Positions 1-6,200 of a DNA stretch of 9,096 nt are shown here, piece by piece. The position numbers were made by a program, and so were the translations under genes. Positions within the stretch are counted from its first letter, which is position 1, and each line of letters begins with the position of its first letter. Origin of the DNA: Clostridiaceae bacterium (GTDB taxonomy: Bacteria; Bacillota; Clostridia; Oscillospirales; Acutalibacteraceae); assembly GCA_016292785.1 (NCBI GenBank), contig JAEDFL010000064.1, positions 1 through 9,096 of the forward strand, given 5' to 3'. The notes beneath the pieces are model-generated. The model was not told the DNA's origin. It was given only the letters and a program-made list of their open reading frames with translations, and searched no databases.

Positions 1-668
1 ACGGCTTTGTATCTCTCGTTTTCTTCAATATTATTGGCAAAGTCGTCCTCGCTCATATTGCAGGCATAAATGACCGGCTTTGAGGTGAGCAGAGCTATGT
101 CGTTAAGGACTGCCTTTTCATCGTCGTCACATTCACAGCTTCTTGCGCATTTTCCGCTTTCAAGGTGAGCCTTGAGCCTTTTAAGGAAATCCACCTCTTT
201 GGCAAGGCTCTTGTCGCCCTTCATCGCTTTCATCGTTCTGTCAAGGCGGCGGTCAACCATTTCGATATCGGAGAAAATCAGCTCAAAATTTATCGTTTCG
301 ATATCACGGGCGGGATCAACGCTTCCCTCAACGTGAATGATATCGTCATTCTCAAAGCAACGGACAACGTGAATGATTGCATCCGTTTCACGAATGTGAG
401 AAAGGAACTTGTTGCCGAGTCCCTCGCCCTTGGACGCACCCTTAACAAGTCCTGCAATGTCAACAAATTCAATGACCGCAGGAGTTATTTTGACGGGATT
501 ATACATCTCGGCAAGGGCGTCGATTCTGCTGTCGGGAACGGCGACCACGCCGACGTTCGGCTCAATCGTGCAGAACGGATAGTTTGCCGACTGTGCGCCT
601 GCGTTTGTGATTGCGTTGAAAAGAGTGCTTTTGCCGACATTCGGCAAACCTACTATACCCAATTTCAT
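1..668 (-). CDS. ychF: Redox-regulated P-loop ATPase YchF (OBG family), N-terminal part
   Basis: This is the first 222 codons of YchF, a cytoplasmic Obg-family P-loop protein that binds ribosomes and hydrolyses ATP rather than GTP. The protein runs off the window's left edge; full-length YchF is about 360 residues. Visible motifs are Walker A GLPNVGKS (residues 7-14), the YchF signature PFCTIEPNVG (31-40), the G3 DIAG motif (70-73) followed by GLVKGASKGEGLGN, and NMSE (204-207) in place of the NKxD guanine motif, which is what makes the family prefer ATP. Cys33 in PFCTIEP aligns with the cysteine implicated in redox control of E. coli YchF. Residues 174-180 hold three further cysteines (CARSCEC), which I consider unusual. 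The ATG at 668 is preceded by AAGGAAG at good spacing and a consensus promoter. The gene is divergent from the alpha-galactosidase unit. Identification is firm. Confidence 0.96.
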   Translation of the reverse strand, partial: MKLGIVGLPNVGKSTLFNAITNAGAQSANYPFCTIEPNVGVVAVPDSRIDALAEMYNPVKITPAVIEFVDIAGLVKGASKGEGLGNKFLSHIRETDAIIHVVRCFENDDIIHVEGSVDPARDIETINFELIFSDIEMVDRRLDRTMKAMKGDKSLAKEVDFLKRLKAHLESGKCARSCECDDDEKAVLNDIALLTSKPVIYACNMSEDDFANNIEENERYKA

Positions 669-700
669 AATAATACTTCCTTCATTTCATACTGCATATT

Positions 701-729
701 ATTATAATGTAAAACTCTGCAAATTTCAA
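701..729 (-). promoter_or_regulatory. Sigma-A promoter for ychF
   Basis: On the minus strand TTGAAA (724-729) and TATAAT (701-706) are separated by exactly 17 bases. Transcription would start near 694, giving a leader of about 26 nt before the ATG at 668. The -35 matches consensus at five of six positions and the -10 is perfect. Confidence 0.75.
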
Positions 730-766
730 CCTGTTTATCACTTATTTGTGTTGAGCGAAATAAATA

Positions 767-795
767 TTGTATTGTCGAGAGAAATATGATATTAT
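767..795 (+). promoter_or_regulatory. Extended -10 promoter for the alpha-galactosidase/dut unit
   Basis: TTGTAT (767-772), a 17-base spacer and TATTAT (790-795) with a TGA extension directly before the -10 box form a good sigma-A promoter. The predicted start near 802 lies downstream of an in-frame TTG at 801, which argues against that codon and for the ATG at 837. The -35 is about 38 bp from the outward-facing ychF -35, so the two promoters share one 168-bp intergenic region. I saw no clear catabolite (cre) operator. Confidence 0.65.
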
Positions 796-836
796 AGAAA
801 TTGAAAAATATGACTAATGTGTCGGGAGGCAGGAAT

Positions 837-2507
837 ATGTACAGATTTGAACCTTTCATAAAATATGAGCACAACGGACGTGTCTATGAGAACAGCAGAA
901 CCGATTGTGAAAACTATCGGCTGGAGCTGAAAATAGACGAAAGCGGTATAAGCTGCAAGCTTGTTCCGCACGTTAAAATGAAGCTGATCGAATTTAATCT
1001 CTCTGCGATCAAGAAATTTGCCGAGGGTGAGCTTTTCTTTGCAAACGGCTTCCAGTCTTGGACTACAACAAAGGAATACAGTGCGGAAGAAACCGTAAAG
1101 GGTATTCTCGGACTTGCAGGGATAACGGGACTGACAAAGGATCTTGCCGTAGCTCCCGGTGATTACAACTTTACCGATTACGGCAAAAAAGGTTCCTTCC
1201 ATTCTTTCACATATACATATTTCCGCCTGGGCGATGAGATAGAGCTTTTCGGCTCACTCAGCGAAAAGGTCGGCTATACGATATTCTCCGTCAACTATGC
1301 GTTCAACAAGTTTATGATAAAAAAAGATGTTGAGGGTATCGAGACCGAGGACGAGCTGATGCTTCTTGAGCTTTTCCGCTTCAAGGGTGACTACAACGAA
1401 GCGTTTGACGGCTATTTCGGCTCGATGAAGCTCAGAAAGCCGGGAGTTGACCACCTTTCGGGCTACACCTCATGGTACAACTACTTCAAGAAAATTGATG
1501 AGAAAATTATTCTGCGTGACCTTGACGGTCTTGACCGTGCCAAGGACGGGGTTTCAATCTTCCAAATTGATGACGGCTTTGAAAGCAAGGTCGGCGACTG
1601 GCTTGTGCCCGATCCGAAAAAATTCCCCGGCGGAATGAAGGTGCTTGCCGATGCGATCCACGAAAAAGGTTATCTGGCAGGAATCTGGCTTGCTCCGTTC
1701 TTTGCTCAGAAAAACTCCGAGGTTGTCAAAAGCCATCCTGACTGGCTGGTTAAGGACAACAGGACGGGTAAACCGATTGTCGGAAGCGCAAGCTGGGGAA
1801 TAACCTATGTTCTTGATATTTACAACGAGGGAGCGAGGGAATATATCCGACACTTCTTCGATGTTATCCTCCGTGACTGGGGCTATGATATGGTTAAGCT
1901 CGATTTCCTGTATTCCGCCGGTATGCAGCCGAGAAACGGCAAATCGAGAGGTCAGCTTATGTGCGAGGGTATGGAATTTCTGCGTGAATGTGTCGGCGAG
2001 GATAAGCTGATACTCGGTTGCGGCGTTCCTCTCGGCCCTTCGTTCGGCGTTGTTGACGCCTGCCGAATAAGCTGTGACGTTGACCTGAAATATTCACCGA
2101 AATACTATAACAAGCTTGGAGTAAACCGTGAGCTTCCCTCGGCGCAGAACGCAATGCTCAACTCAATTTTCCGCCGTCAGCTCAACGGAAGAGTTTTCTG
2201 CAACGATCCCGACGTATTCTTCCTTAGGAATAACAATCTCTCCTTTACAAGGGAGCAGAAGCTCCTGCTTGCCAAGGTGAACCACCTTTGCGGCAACGTC
2301 CTTTTCGTTTCGGATAACGTGGGCGATTACAGCGACGCAGACGTAGACCTGCTCAAAGAAATCTTTAAAAAGAGTGACGCCGTTATTACTTCGGCAGGCT
2401 TTGTCAGCGAGGACGAATTGCAGGTCTGCTACACGGAGAACGGCGAGAGCAAAATTCTCAGATTTAATATGAAAACAGGCAAAAGCAATGTCAGCGAGCT
2501 GATATAA
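837..2507 (+). CDS. GH36-family alpha-galactosidase, intracellular
   Basis: The product is a 556-residue glycoside hydrolase of family GH36 (clan GH-D), expected to release terminal alpha-1,6-galactose from melibiose, raffinose or similar oligosaccharides taken into the cell. There is no signal peptide. An N-terminal beta-sandwich (about 1-195) precedes a TIM barrel (about 205-470) and a short C-terminal beta domain. The nucleophile is Asp356 in VKLDFLYSAG and the likely acid/base is Asp414 in CRISCDVD; their 58-residue spacing is close to that of the Thermotoga maritima enzyme, which is also near 550 residues. FQIDDGF (Asp245, Asp246) and WLAPFFAQ are further barrel signatures. The frame stays open upstream to a TTG at 801, but GGGAGG at 824-829 sits 7 nt before the ATG at 837, which I choose. 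The dUTPase gene follows after 11 nt. No sugar transporter lies nearby, so the exact substrate is inference. Confidence 0.93.
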   Translation: MYRFEPFIKYEHNGRVYENSRTDCENYRLELKIDESGISCKLVPHVKMKLIEFNLSAIKKFAEGELFFANGFQSWTTTKEYSAEETVKGILGLAGITGLTKDLAVAPGDYNFTDYGKKGSFHSFTYTYFRLGDEIELFGSLSEKVGYTIFSVNYAFNKFMIKKDVEGIETEDELMLLELFRFKGDYNEAFDGYFGSMKLRKPGVDHLSGYTSWYNYFKKIDEKIILRDLDGLDRAKDGVSIFQIDDGFESKVGDWLVPDPKKFPGGMKVLADAIHEKGYLAGIWLAPFFAQKNSEVVKSHPDWLVKDNRTGKPIVGSASWGITYVLDIYNEGAREYIRHFFDVILRDWGYDMVKLDFLYSAGMQPRNGKSRGQLMCEGMEFLRECVGEDKLILGCGVPLGPSFGVVDACRISCDVDLKYSPKYYNKLGVNRELPSAQNAMLNSIFRRQLNGRVFCNDPDVFFLRNNNLSFTREQKLLLAKVNHLCGNVLFVSDNVGDYSDADVDLLKEIFKKSDAVITSAGFVSEDELQVCYTENGESKILRFNMKTGKSNVSELI

Positions 2508-2518
2508 AGGTGAAACAG

Positions 2519-3022
2519 ATGAAAAGAATTGCAAAATTTCACAAGGTAAGCTTTGGACAGTTTTACGAAAGCTGTAAGGAAGATTTCAGCGAAGCAGAGA
2601 TAAAAGAAATGTATGAGGGCATTAAGCTGCCCGTCCGTGCAACATCAGGCTCGGCAGGCTATGATTTTTTCACTCCGTTCGATTTCACTCTTGCACCGTC
2701 TCAGACGATTAAAATTCCCACGGGAATACGCTGTGAGATAGATGAGGGCTGGGTGCTGAAAATTTATCCGAGGAGCGGACTCGGATTCAAGTTCCGTCTT
2801 CAGCTCAACAACACGGTCGGCATAATCGACAGCGACTATTTTTACTCCGACAACGAGGGACATATATTTATCAAAATAACAAATGACTCCAACGAGAACA
2901 GGACTGTTGAAGTCAAAAAAGCTACGGGCTTTGCCCAGGGAATTTTCGTTGAATACGGTATTACCTTTGACGATGAGGCTGTGGGTATTCGCAACGGGGG
3001 CTTCGGAAGTACAACCAAATAA
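2519..3022 (+). CDS. dut: dUTP diphosphatase (trimeric dUTPase)
   Basis: The product is a 167-residue dUTPase, which hydrolyses dUTP to dUMP and pyrophosphate, keeping uracil out of DNA and supplying dUMP to thymidylate synthase. All five conserved motifs are visible: SAGYDF (45-50), PRSGLG (84-89), GIIDSDY with catalytic Asp104 (101-107), GFAQGIF (137-143) and the C-terminal arm RNGGFGSTT (158-166). Motif 3 carries a short insertion (FYSDNEG) where many enzymes have only a Gly, and about 40 residues precede motif 1; both features I associate with clostridial dUTPases. A GTG at 2510 is in frame, but AAAGGTGA at 2506-2513 is better read as the ribosome site for the ATG at 2519, with 6 nt after GGTG. 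The site lies right at the galactosidase stop codon, so the two genes are probably cotranscribed and perhaps translationally coupled. A hairpin terminator follows within 5 nt. Confidence 0.95.
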   Translation: MKRIAKFHKVSFGQFYESCKEDFSEAEIKEMYEGIKLPVRATSGSAGYDFFTPFDFTLAPSQTIKIPTGIRCEIDEGWVLKIYPRSGLGFKFRLQLNNTVGIIDSDYFYSDNEGHIFIKITNDSNENRTVEVKKATGFAQGIFVEYGITFDDEAVGIRNGGFGSTTK

Positions 3023-3026
3023 CAAC

Positions 3027-3055
3027 ACGGGGTTGCCGCATTGCGACAGCCCCGT
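3027..3055. terminator. Shared hairpin terminator between dut and the AraC-type gene
   Basis: The left arm ACGGGGTTGCCG (3027-3038) pairs with the right arm CGACAGCCCCGT (3044-3055) over 12 positions with one mismatch and a 5-base loop. It lies between two convergent stop codons (3022 and 3060), so it probably serves both strands. The following T tracts are interrupted (ATTATCATTT on plus, GTTGTTATTT on minus). Confidence 0.75.
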
Positions 3056-3059
3056 ATTA

Positions 3060-4031
3060 TCATTTAACCTTTTTGACAGGCCGGACATATTTCCAGAAGC
3101 GTTTACAGTCGTGGTAGAAGTAGAACACTCTGTCCTGTGTGAGATCAAGCTCGTAACCTGTAGCCGAATAGTCAAAATCTTTCATAGCCTGTTCGATTTT
3201 TTGTTCGACTGCGGCGTTCTCCGTCTCAAAGTCGAACGGTCCGTGCTCGAAGACAACATATTCACCCTCCGGAACATCGGTCAGTATCATCTGAGGAGGG
3301 ACTTCTCCGGAATAATCGGCAGGCAGTCTGACGCCGTAGCACTCGGCAAGGGGGATACCCCAACTGCAGATTCTTCCTGTCGGCTCATTTATAAAAGCCA
3401 TAAGCTGACCGCTTCCGCTGTCGTTTTCTGTTCCGCCTACATCGTCGAGCTTGCCCTTAATGCTGTCAAGCAGACCGCAGACGGTTTCGCAGTCCTGACC
3501 CGGGATAAGGCTCTGCTTCTGCCAGAAGTCCCAGTAGCCGACGCTCTCATAGTTCCTGATGTGCAGGAATTTGTGGGCAGGGATTGTTACAAAATAAGTT
3601 TTTACGTCCTGTGTTGAGTTTATCATACCTGATCCTCCTATACCTAAAAGATAGCAGTCGAAAGGCTTGATGACGGTGCGAAGCACGATCGGAGTGGGAT
3701 TTCTGCGGTATTCGCTCGGAGTTGTTCCGTAAGCCGCTTTGAACGCTCTCGTGAAAGCCTCGTGGGACGAAAATCCGTAGTCCAGCGCAATATCGAGAAT
3801 ACCTCGGTCGCTATCCCTGATCTCCTTGAGAGCAAAAGCAAGCCTCCTGTAACGCATATAATTCCTGAGCGACATTCCCGATATTTCGCTGAATTTTCTG
3901 GAAACGTGAAATTCGGAATAGCCGAGCGTTTTTGCAAGGCGCTTCAAGGTCAGCTCCTCGTCGCTGTGGCTTTTTATACAGAAATCTATCTCGCCGACAA
4001 TCGTCTGCACATTTTTATTCCACTCGTTCAT
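3060..4031 (-). CDS. AraC-family regulator with C-terminal GyrI-like effector-binding domain
   Basis: This is a 323-residue transcription regulator. Residues 8-110 form an AraC/XylS DNA-binding domain with two helix-turn-helices: LTLKRLAKTLGYSEFHVSRKF (about 27-47) and the signature segment GFSSHEAFTRAFKAAYG followed by TPSEYRR (about 86-110). Residues from about 143 to 318 resemble the effector-binding (GyrI/SOUL-like) domain that binds small, often hydrophobic or cationic ligands, as in Rob and BmrR-type regulators; KYVRPVKKVK is the tail. The order is N-terminal DNA binding and C-terminal sensing, as in Rob. The ATG at 4031 has an almost perfect site, GAGGTGATC, while upward extension to 4073 lacks one. 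The gene is divergent from the DUF389 gene, so self-regulation and control of that neighbour are plausible but inferred. The ligand cannot be read from the sequence. Confidence 0.9.
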   Translation of the reverse strand: MNEWNKNVQTIVGEIDFCIKSHSDEELTLKRLAKTLGYSEFHVSRKFSEISGMSLRNYMRYRRLAFALKEIRDSDRGILDIALDYGFSSHEAFTRAFKAAYGTTPSEYRRNPTPIVLRTVIKPFDCYLLGIGGSGMINSTQDVKTYFVTIPAHKFLHIRNYESVGYWDFWQKQSLIPGQDCETVCGLLDSIKGKLDDVGGTENDSGSGQLMAFINEPTGRICSWGIPLAECYGVRLPADYSGEVPPQMILTDVPEGEYVVFEHGPFDFETENAAVEQKIEQAMKDFDYSATGYELDLTQDRVFYFYHDCKRFWKYVRPVKKVK

Positions 4032-4056
4032 CTGATCACCTCTCTCAACTGACAGG

Positions 4057-4119
4057 CTTATTATACAGGACACTACGCAGAATTACTTGATTTATCTTGC
4101 GGACTTATTATATCAGACA
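4057..4119. repeat. Imperfect direct repeat in the regulator's leader and promoter
   Basis: The 16-mers at 4057-4072 (CTTATTATACAGGACA) and 4104-4119 (CTTATTATATCAGACA) agree at 13 of 16 positions and start 47 bp apart. Each includes ATTATA, read as a TATAAT -10 box on the minus strand. They could be tandem promoters or paired binding sites for the neighbouring AraC-type protein, a family that often binds direct repeats. Confidence 0.4.
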
Positions 4120-4135
4120 ATACGGTCGATTACAA
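4107..4135 (-). promoter_or_regulatory. Sigma-A promoter for the AraC-type gene
   Basis: On the minus strand TTGTAA (4130-4135), 17 bases and TATAAT (4107-4112) give a start near 4100 and a leader of about 68 nt. A second TATAAT at 4060-4065 lacks a good -35. The -10 overlaps one copy of the direct repeat described separately. Confidence 0.65.
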
Positions 4136-4164
4136 TTTATTTTGCATATTATTCACTCTGTATG

Positions 4165-4193
4165 TTGTAAATATATGCTGTCTATATTATAAT
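4165..4193 (+). promoter_or_regulatory. Sigma-A promoter for the DUF389 gene
   Basis: TTGTAA (4165-4170), 17 bases and TATAAT (4188-4193) predict a start near 4200, about 28 nt before the ATG at 4229. The boxes and spacing are identical to those of the divergent regulator promoter, and the two -35 boxes lie back to back with 29 bp between them. Confidence 0.7.
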
Positions 4194-4228
4194 ACTTTCT
4201 GACGAAAAACGGTTAAGAGGCGGTACAA

Positions 4229-5581
4229 ATGGACGAAAAAGAAACGAACGGAATAAATGTGAGGACAAAAGTCGGGAATTATTTCCGCAGAGTTTTTGAT
4301 ATTCACAGCGATATGATGAGCTATGAAGAAATAGACGAGATGATGGAGGAGAACACCGTTATCAGCGGAACGAATATGTGGATACTGATAATGGCAATTC
4401 TCATCGCTTCAATCGGTCTGAATGTCAATTCGACTGCGGTTATAATCGGCGCAATGCTTATTTCGCCCCTGATGAGCGGAATTTTGACAATGGGATATTC
4501 ACTTGCTGTCCGTGACCTGGCGATGCTGAAAAAAGCTCTCGGAAGATTCGGAACGCAGGTTATAATAAGTCTGGTAACCTCCACCCTGTATTTTATTATT
4601 TCTCCGCTCGACACGGCAACCTCGGAAATGATTGCCCGTACAAGTCCGACGATCTGGGACGTTATGATCGCCCTGTTCGGCGGAATTGCAGGAATGATCG
4701 GAAACACAAGGCAGAAGAAAGGCAATGTAATTCCGGGAGTTGCAATAGCAACGGCGCTTATGCCGCCCGTCTGTACGGCAGGCTTCGGCATTGCAACCCT
4801 CCAGCCTCGGTTCATACTCGGAGCCTTATATTTATTCCTGATAAACACCTTGTTTATCGCTCTGTCCTCAGCCGTTGTTACGGCAATTCTGCGTGTTCCC
4901 GTCCACAAAAGCATAAGTCTAAAGAGGCAGAAACGAATTAACAGGATCGTCGGAATTATCACGCTGATTGTTGTAATTCCGAGCATTTTGGTCGGAGCTT
5001 ACACGGTTTACACCTCTGTAATGGATCGCAACATTCAGAATTATCTGAGCAAAGAATTTGTTTTTGAAAACACCCAGCTTGTGCAAAGCAGCTCGGACAT
5101 TCAGAAAAAGCAAATCAGCGTTTCTCTTGTCGGACAGCCGATTTCGGACGAGGTTATCAACCGTCTTGAGCAGGAGCTTTCTGTTTACAATCTGAACGGT
5201 TACAGCCTTAAAATAACCCAGAATTCGATCTCGGACAGCGACTCGGATAATTCGGACAAGATAACGATTGCCGTGCAGGAAAACACAATTTCCGATTTGC
5301 AGACCGAGCTTGACGAAAAGCAGAAGCGAATTGACGAGCTGGAGAAGAACACCGCCGCAACTCTGAATTTCAGCGAGCTTTCCGAAAAAGCCGAAAGCAT
5401 TTTTACTAATCTGACGGACACCCACTGCGGAATTATTGCGGACGAGTCGGGAGAATACATAATCCTCGTTGCAAACACTAAGAAGGATTTGACCGATTCC
5501 GAAAAGCAGGTAATTGAAAACTGGCTGATAACCGAAAGCGGAATTGCAAAGGCAAAGCTTCTTTTAAACCTGAACCGATAA
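4229..5581 (+). CDS. DUF389 (TIGR00341-like) integral membrane protein with soluble C-terminal domain
   Basis: This 450-residue protein belongs to the DUF389 membrane family, whose function is not established. A charged cytosolic start (1-48) precedes about seven hydrophobic segments: roughly 50-66, 70-90, 108-125, 142-158, 167-190, 197-221 and 238-262. Family hallmarks are VNSTAVIIGAMLISPLM (66-82), GGIAGMIGNTR (151-161) and PGVAIATALMPPVCTAG (169-185). After the last segment comes about 185 residues of soluble sequence. It includes a Ser/Asp-rich stretch at about 333-343 (SISDSDSDNSD) and a predicted coiled coil at about 348-374 rich in Glu/Lys heptads, then a small alpha/beta-looking end. 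AGAGG at 4216-4220 lies 8 nt before the ATG. The gene stands alone, with its own promoter and terminator. A transporter or envelope role is only a guess; the facing AraC-type regulator may control it. Confidence 0.9.
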   Translation: MDEKETNGINVRTKVGNYFRRVFDIHSDMMSYEEIDEMMEENTVISGTNMWILIMAILIASIGLNVNSTAVIIGAMLISPLMSGILTMGYSLAVRDLAMLKKALGRFGTQVIISLVTSTLYFIISPLDTATSEMIARTSPTIWDVMIALFGGIAGMIGNTRQKKGNVIPGVAIATALMPPVCTAGFGIATLQPRFILGALYLFLINTLFIALSSAVVTAILRVPVHKSISLKRQKRINRIVGIITLIVVIPSILVGAYTVYTSVMDRNIQNYLSKEFVFENTQLVQSSSDIQKKQISVSLVGQPISDEVINRLEQELSVYNLNGYSLKITQNSISDSDSDNSDKITIAVQENTISDLQTELDEKQKRIDELEKNTAATLNFSELSEKAESIFTNLTDTHCGIIADESGEYIILVANTKKDLTDSEKQVIENWLITESGIAKAKLLLNLNR

Positions 5582-5585
5582 AAAT

Positions 5586-5629
5586 AAACGTATCACCGAG
5601 CATTAAAAAATGAAAGGTGATACGTTTTT
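5586..5629. terminator. Intrinsic terminator after the DUF389 gene, possibly bidirectional
   Basis: AAACGTATCACC (5586-5597) pairs perfectly with GGTGATACGTTT (5616-5627), a 12-bp stem with an 18-base A-rich loop, followed by T residues to 5629. It starts 4 nt after the DUF389 stop and ends 1 nt before the convergent cupin stop at 5631. On the minus strand the arm is followed by TTTATTTTT, so it may serve both genes. The long loop is less typical than a tetraloop. Confidence 0.75.
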
Positions 5630-5630
5630 G

Positions 5631-6053
5631 TTATTCATGGATATTATCCGGGGGCTTAACCTCCTGAACCGTACCGTGAGGGTGATGCGGCGGAGCATAA
5701 ACGGTATAGATTTTCAGCGGACAGCTTCCCGTATTGATGATATTGTGCCACGTTCCGGCGGGAATAAATACAGCGCAGCCTCCGCAAATCTGCCAACGGG
5801 AACAAAGACGGTTTTTGTCCGTTCCTGTAAGTGCCAGCCCGTTTCCGCTTTCTATCCTGATGAACTGGTCGGTGTCGCTATGCACCTCAAGCCCGATATC
5901 GCCGCCGACAGGAATACTCATCAAGGTCAACTGCAAGTGCGTTCCCGTCCAAAGCGCAGTACGGTAATTCTGATTTTGCATTGAAGCCTTTTCAATGTTT
6001 ACCGCATAAGGCTTGGCACCGCAGTCAAAACAATTACTGTTACCTTTGCTCAA
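5631..6053 (-). CDS. Small cupin-domain protein
   Basis: This is a single-domain cupin of 140 residues from the chosen TTG, or 146 from an ATG at 6071. Numbered from 6071, motif 1 is GLEVHSDTDQFIRIESGNG (60-78), with His64 and Asp in place of the second His. Motif 2 is an exact match, GCAVFIPAGTWHNIIN (98-113) with Pro104, Gly106, His109 and Asn113. The end, YTVYAPPHHPHGTVQ, is typical of a cytoplasmic cupin group often loosely named after mannose-6-phosphate isomerase; the substrate is unknown. Cysteines form two CxxC pairs (14/17 and 96/99). The start is open. No ribosome site precedes the ATG, whereas AAAGGGAG at 6061-6068 sits 7 nt before TTG 6053. A TATAAT at 6077-6082 would begin transcription near 6070, within the ATG. 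The gene is monocistronic and convergent on DUF389. Confidence 0.85.
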   Translation of the reverse strand: MSKGNSNCFDCGAKPYAVNIEKASMQNQNYRTALWTGTHLQLTLMSIPVGGDIGLEVHSDTDQFIRIESGNGLALTGTDKNRLCSRWQICGGCAVFIPAGTWHNIINTGSCPLKIYTVYAPPHHPHGTVQEVKPPDNIHE

Positions 6054-6060
6054 GATACCA

Positions 6061-6091
6061 CTCCCTTTCATATTTCATTATATGAAAGGAG
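6061..6091. promoter_or_regulatory. Palindrome over the cupin -10 box and ribosome site
   Basis: CTCCCTTTCATAT (6061-6073) and ATATGAAAGGAG (6080-6091) form an inverted repeat of 12 paired positions with one bulged C and a 6-base centre. On the minus strand it contains TATAAT (6077-6082) and, in its downstream arm, the cupin ribosome site AAAGGGAG. No good -35 lies at the usual distance. It could be a repressor operator or, if transcription starts further upstream, an RNA hairpin hiding the ribosome site. The rest of 6092-6200 holds no gene I can support; it has an orphan AAAGGAGG on the plus strand (6111-6118). Confidence 0.45.
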
Positions 6092-6200
6092 AACAAACAG
6101 GTGAGTGATAAAGGAGGTTTGTCTTAATCCATCGGACGGGTATTGATTTAAAAAACAAACAAGCAAAATCAAGTTATGGATTTCTGATATTCATTTTGTG

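Noticed and set aside
165..707. Plus-strand open frame of 180 codons
   Set aside because: It is antisense to ychF, whose motifs are unmistakable, and has no recognisable domain.
801..836. TTG 801 and ATG 810 as starts of the alpha-galactosidase
   Set aside because: TTG 801 lies at or before the predicted transcription start, and neither codon has a ribosome site, whereas ATG 837 has GGGAGG at 7 nt.
2883..3617. Plus-strand open frame of 244 codons
   Set aside because: It overlaps the end of dut, crosses the terminator and runs antisense to the AraC-type regulator; its sequence resembles no protein family I know.
4321..4986. Minus-strand open frame of 221 codons rich in Ile/Arg
   Set aside because: It mirrors the membrane-spanning part of DUF389. 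Antisense of hydrophobic codons often gives long open frames.
6140..6175. Terminator for the 142-residue protein gene, from TTGATTT/AAATCAA arms
   Set aside because: The stem is only 7 A/T-rich pairs with a wide loop, and no T tract follows the second arm.
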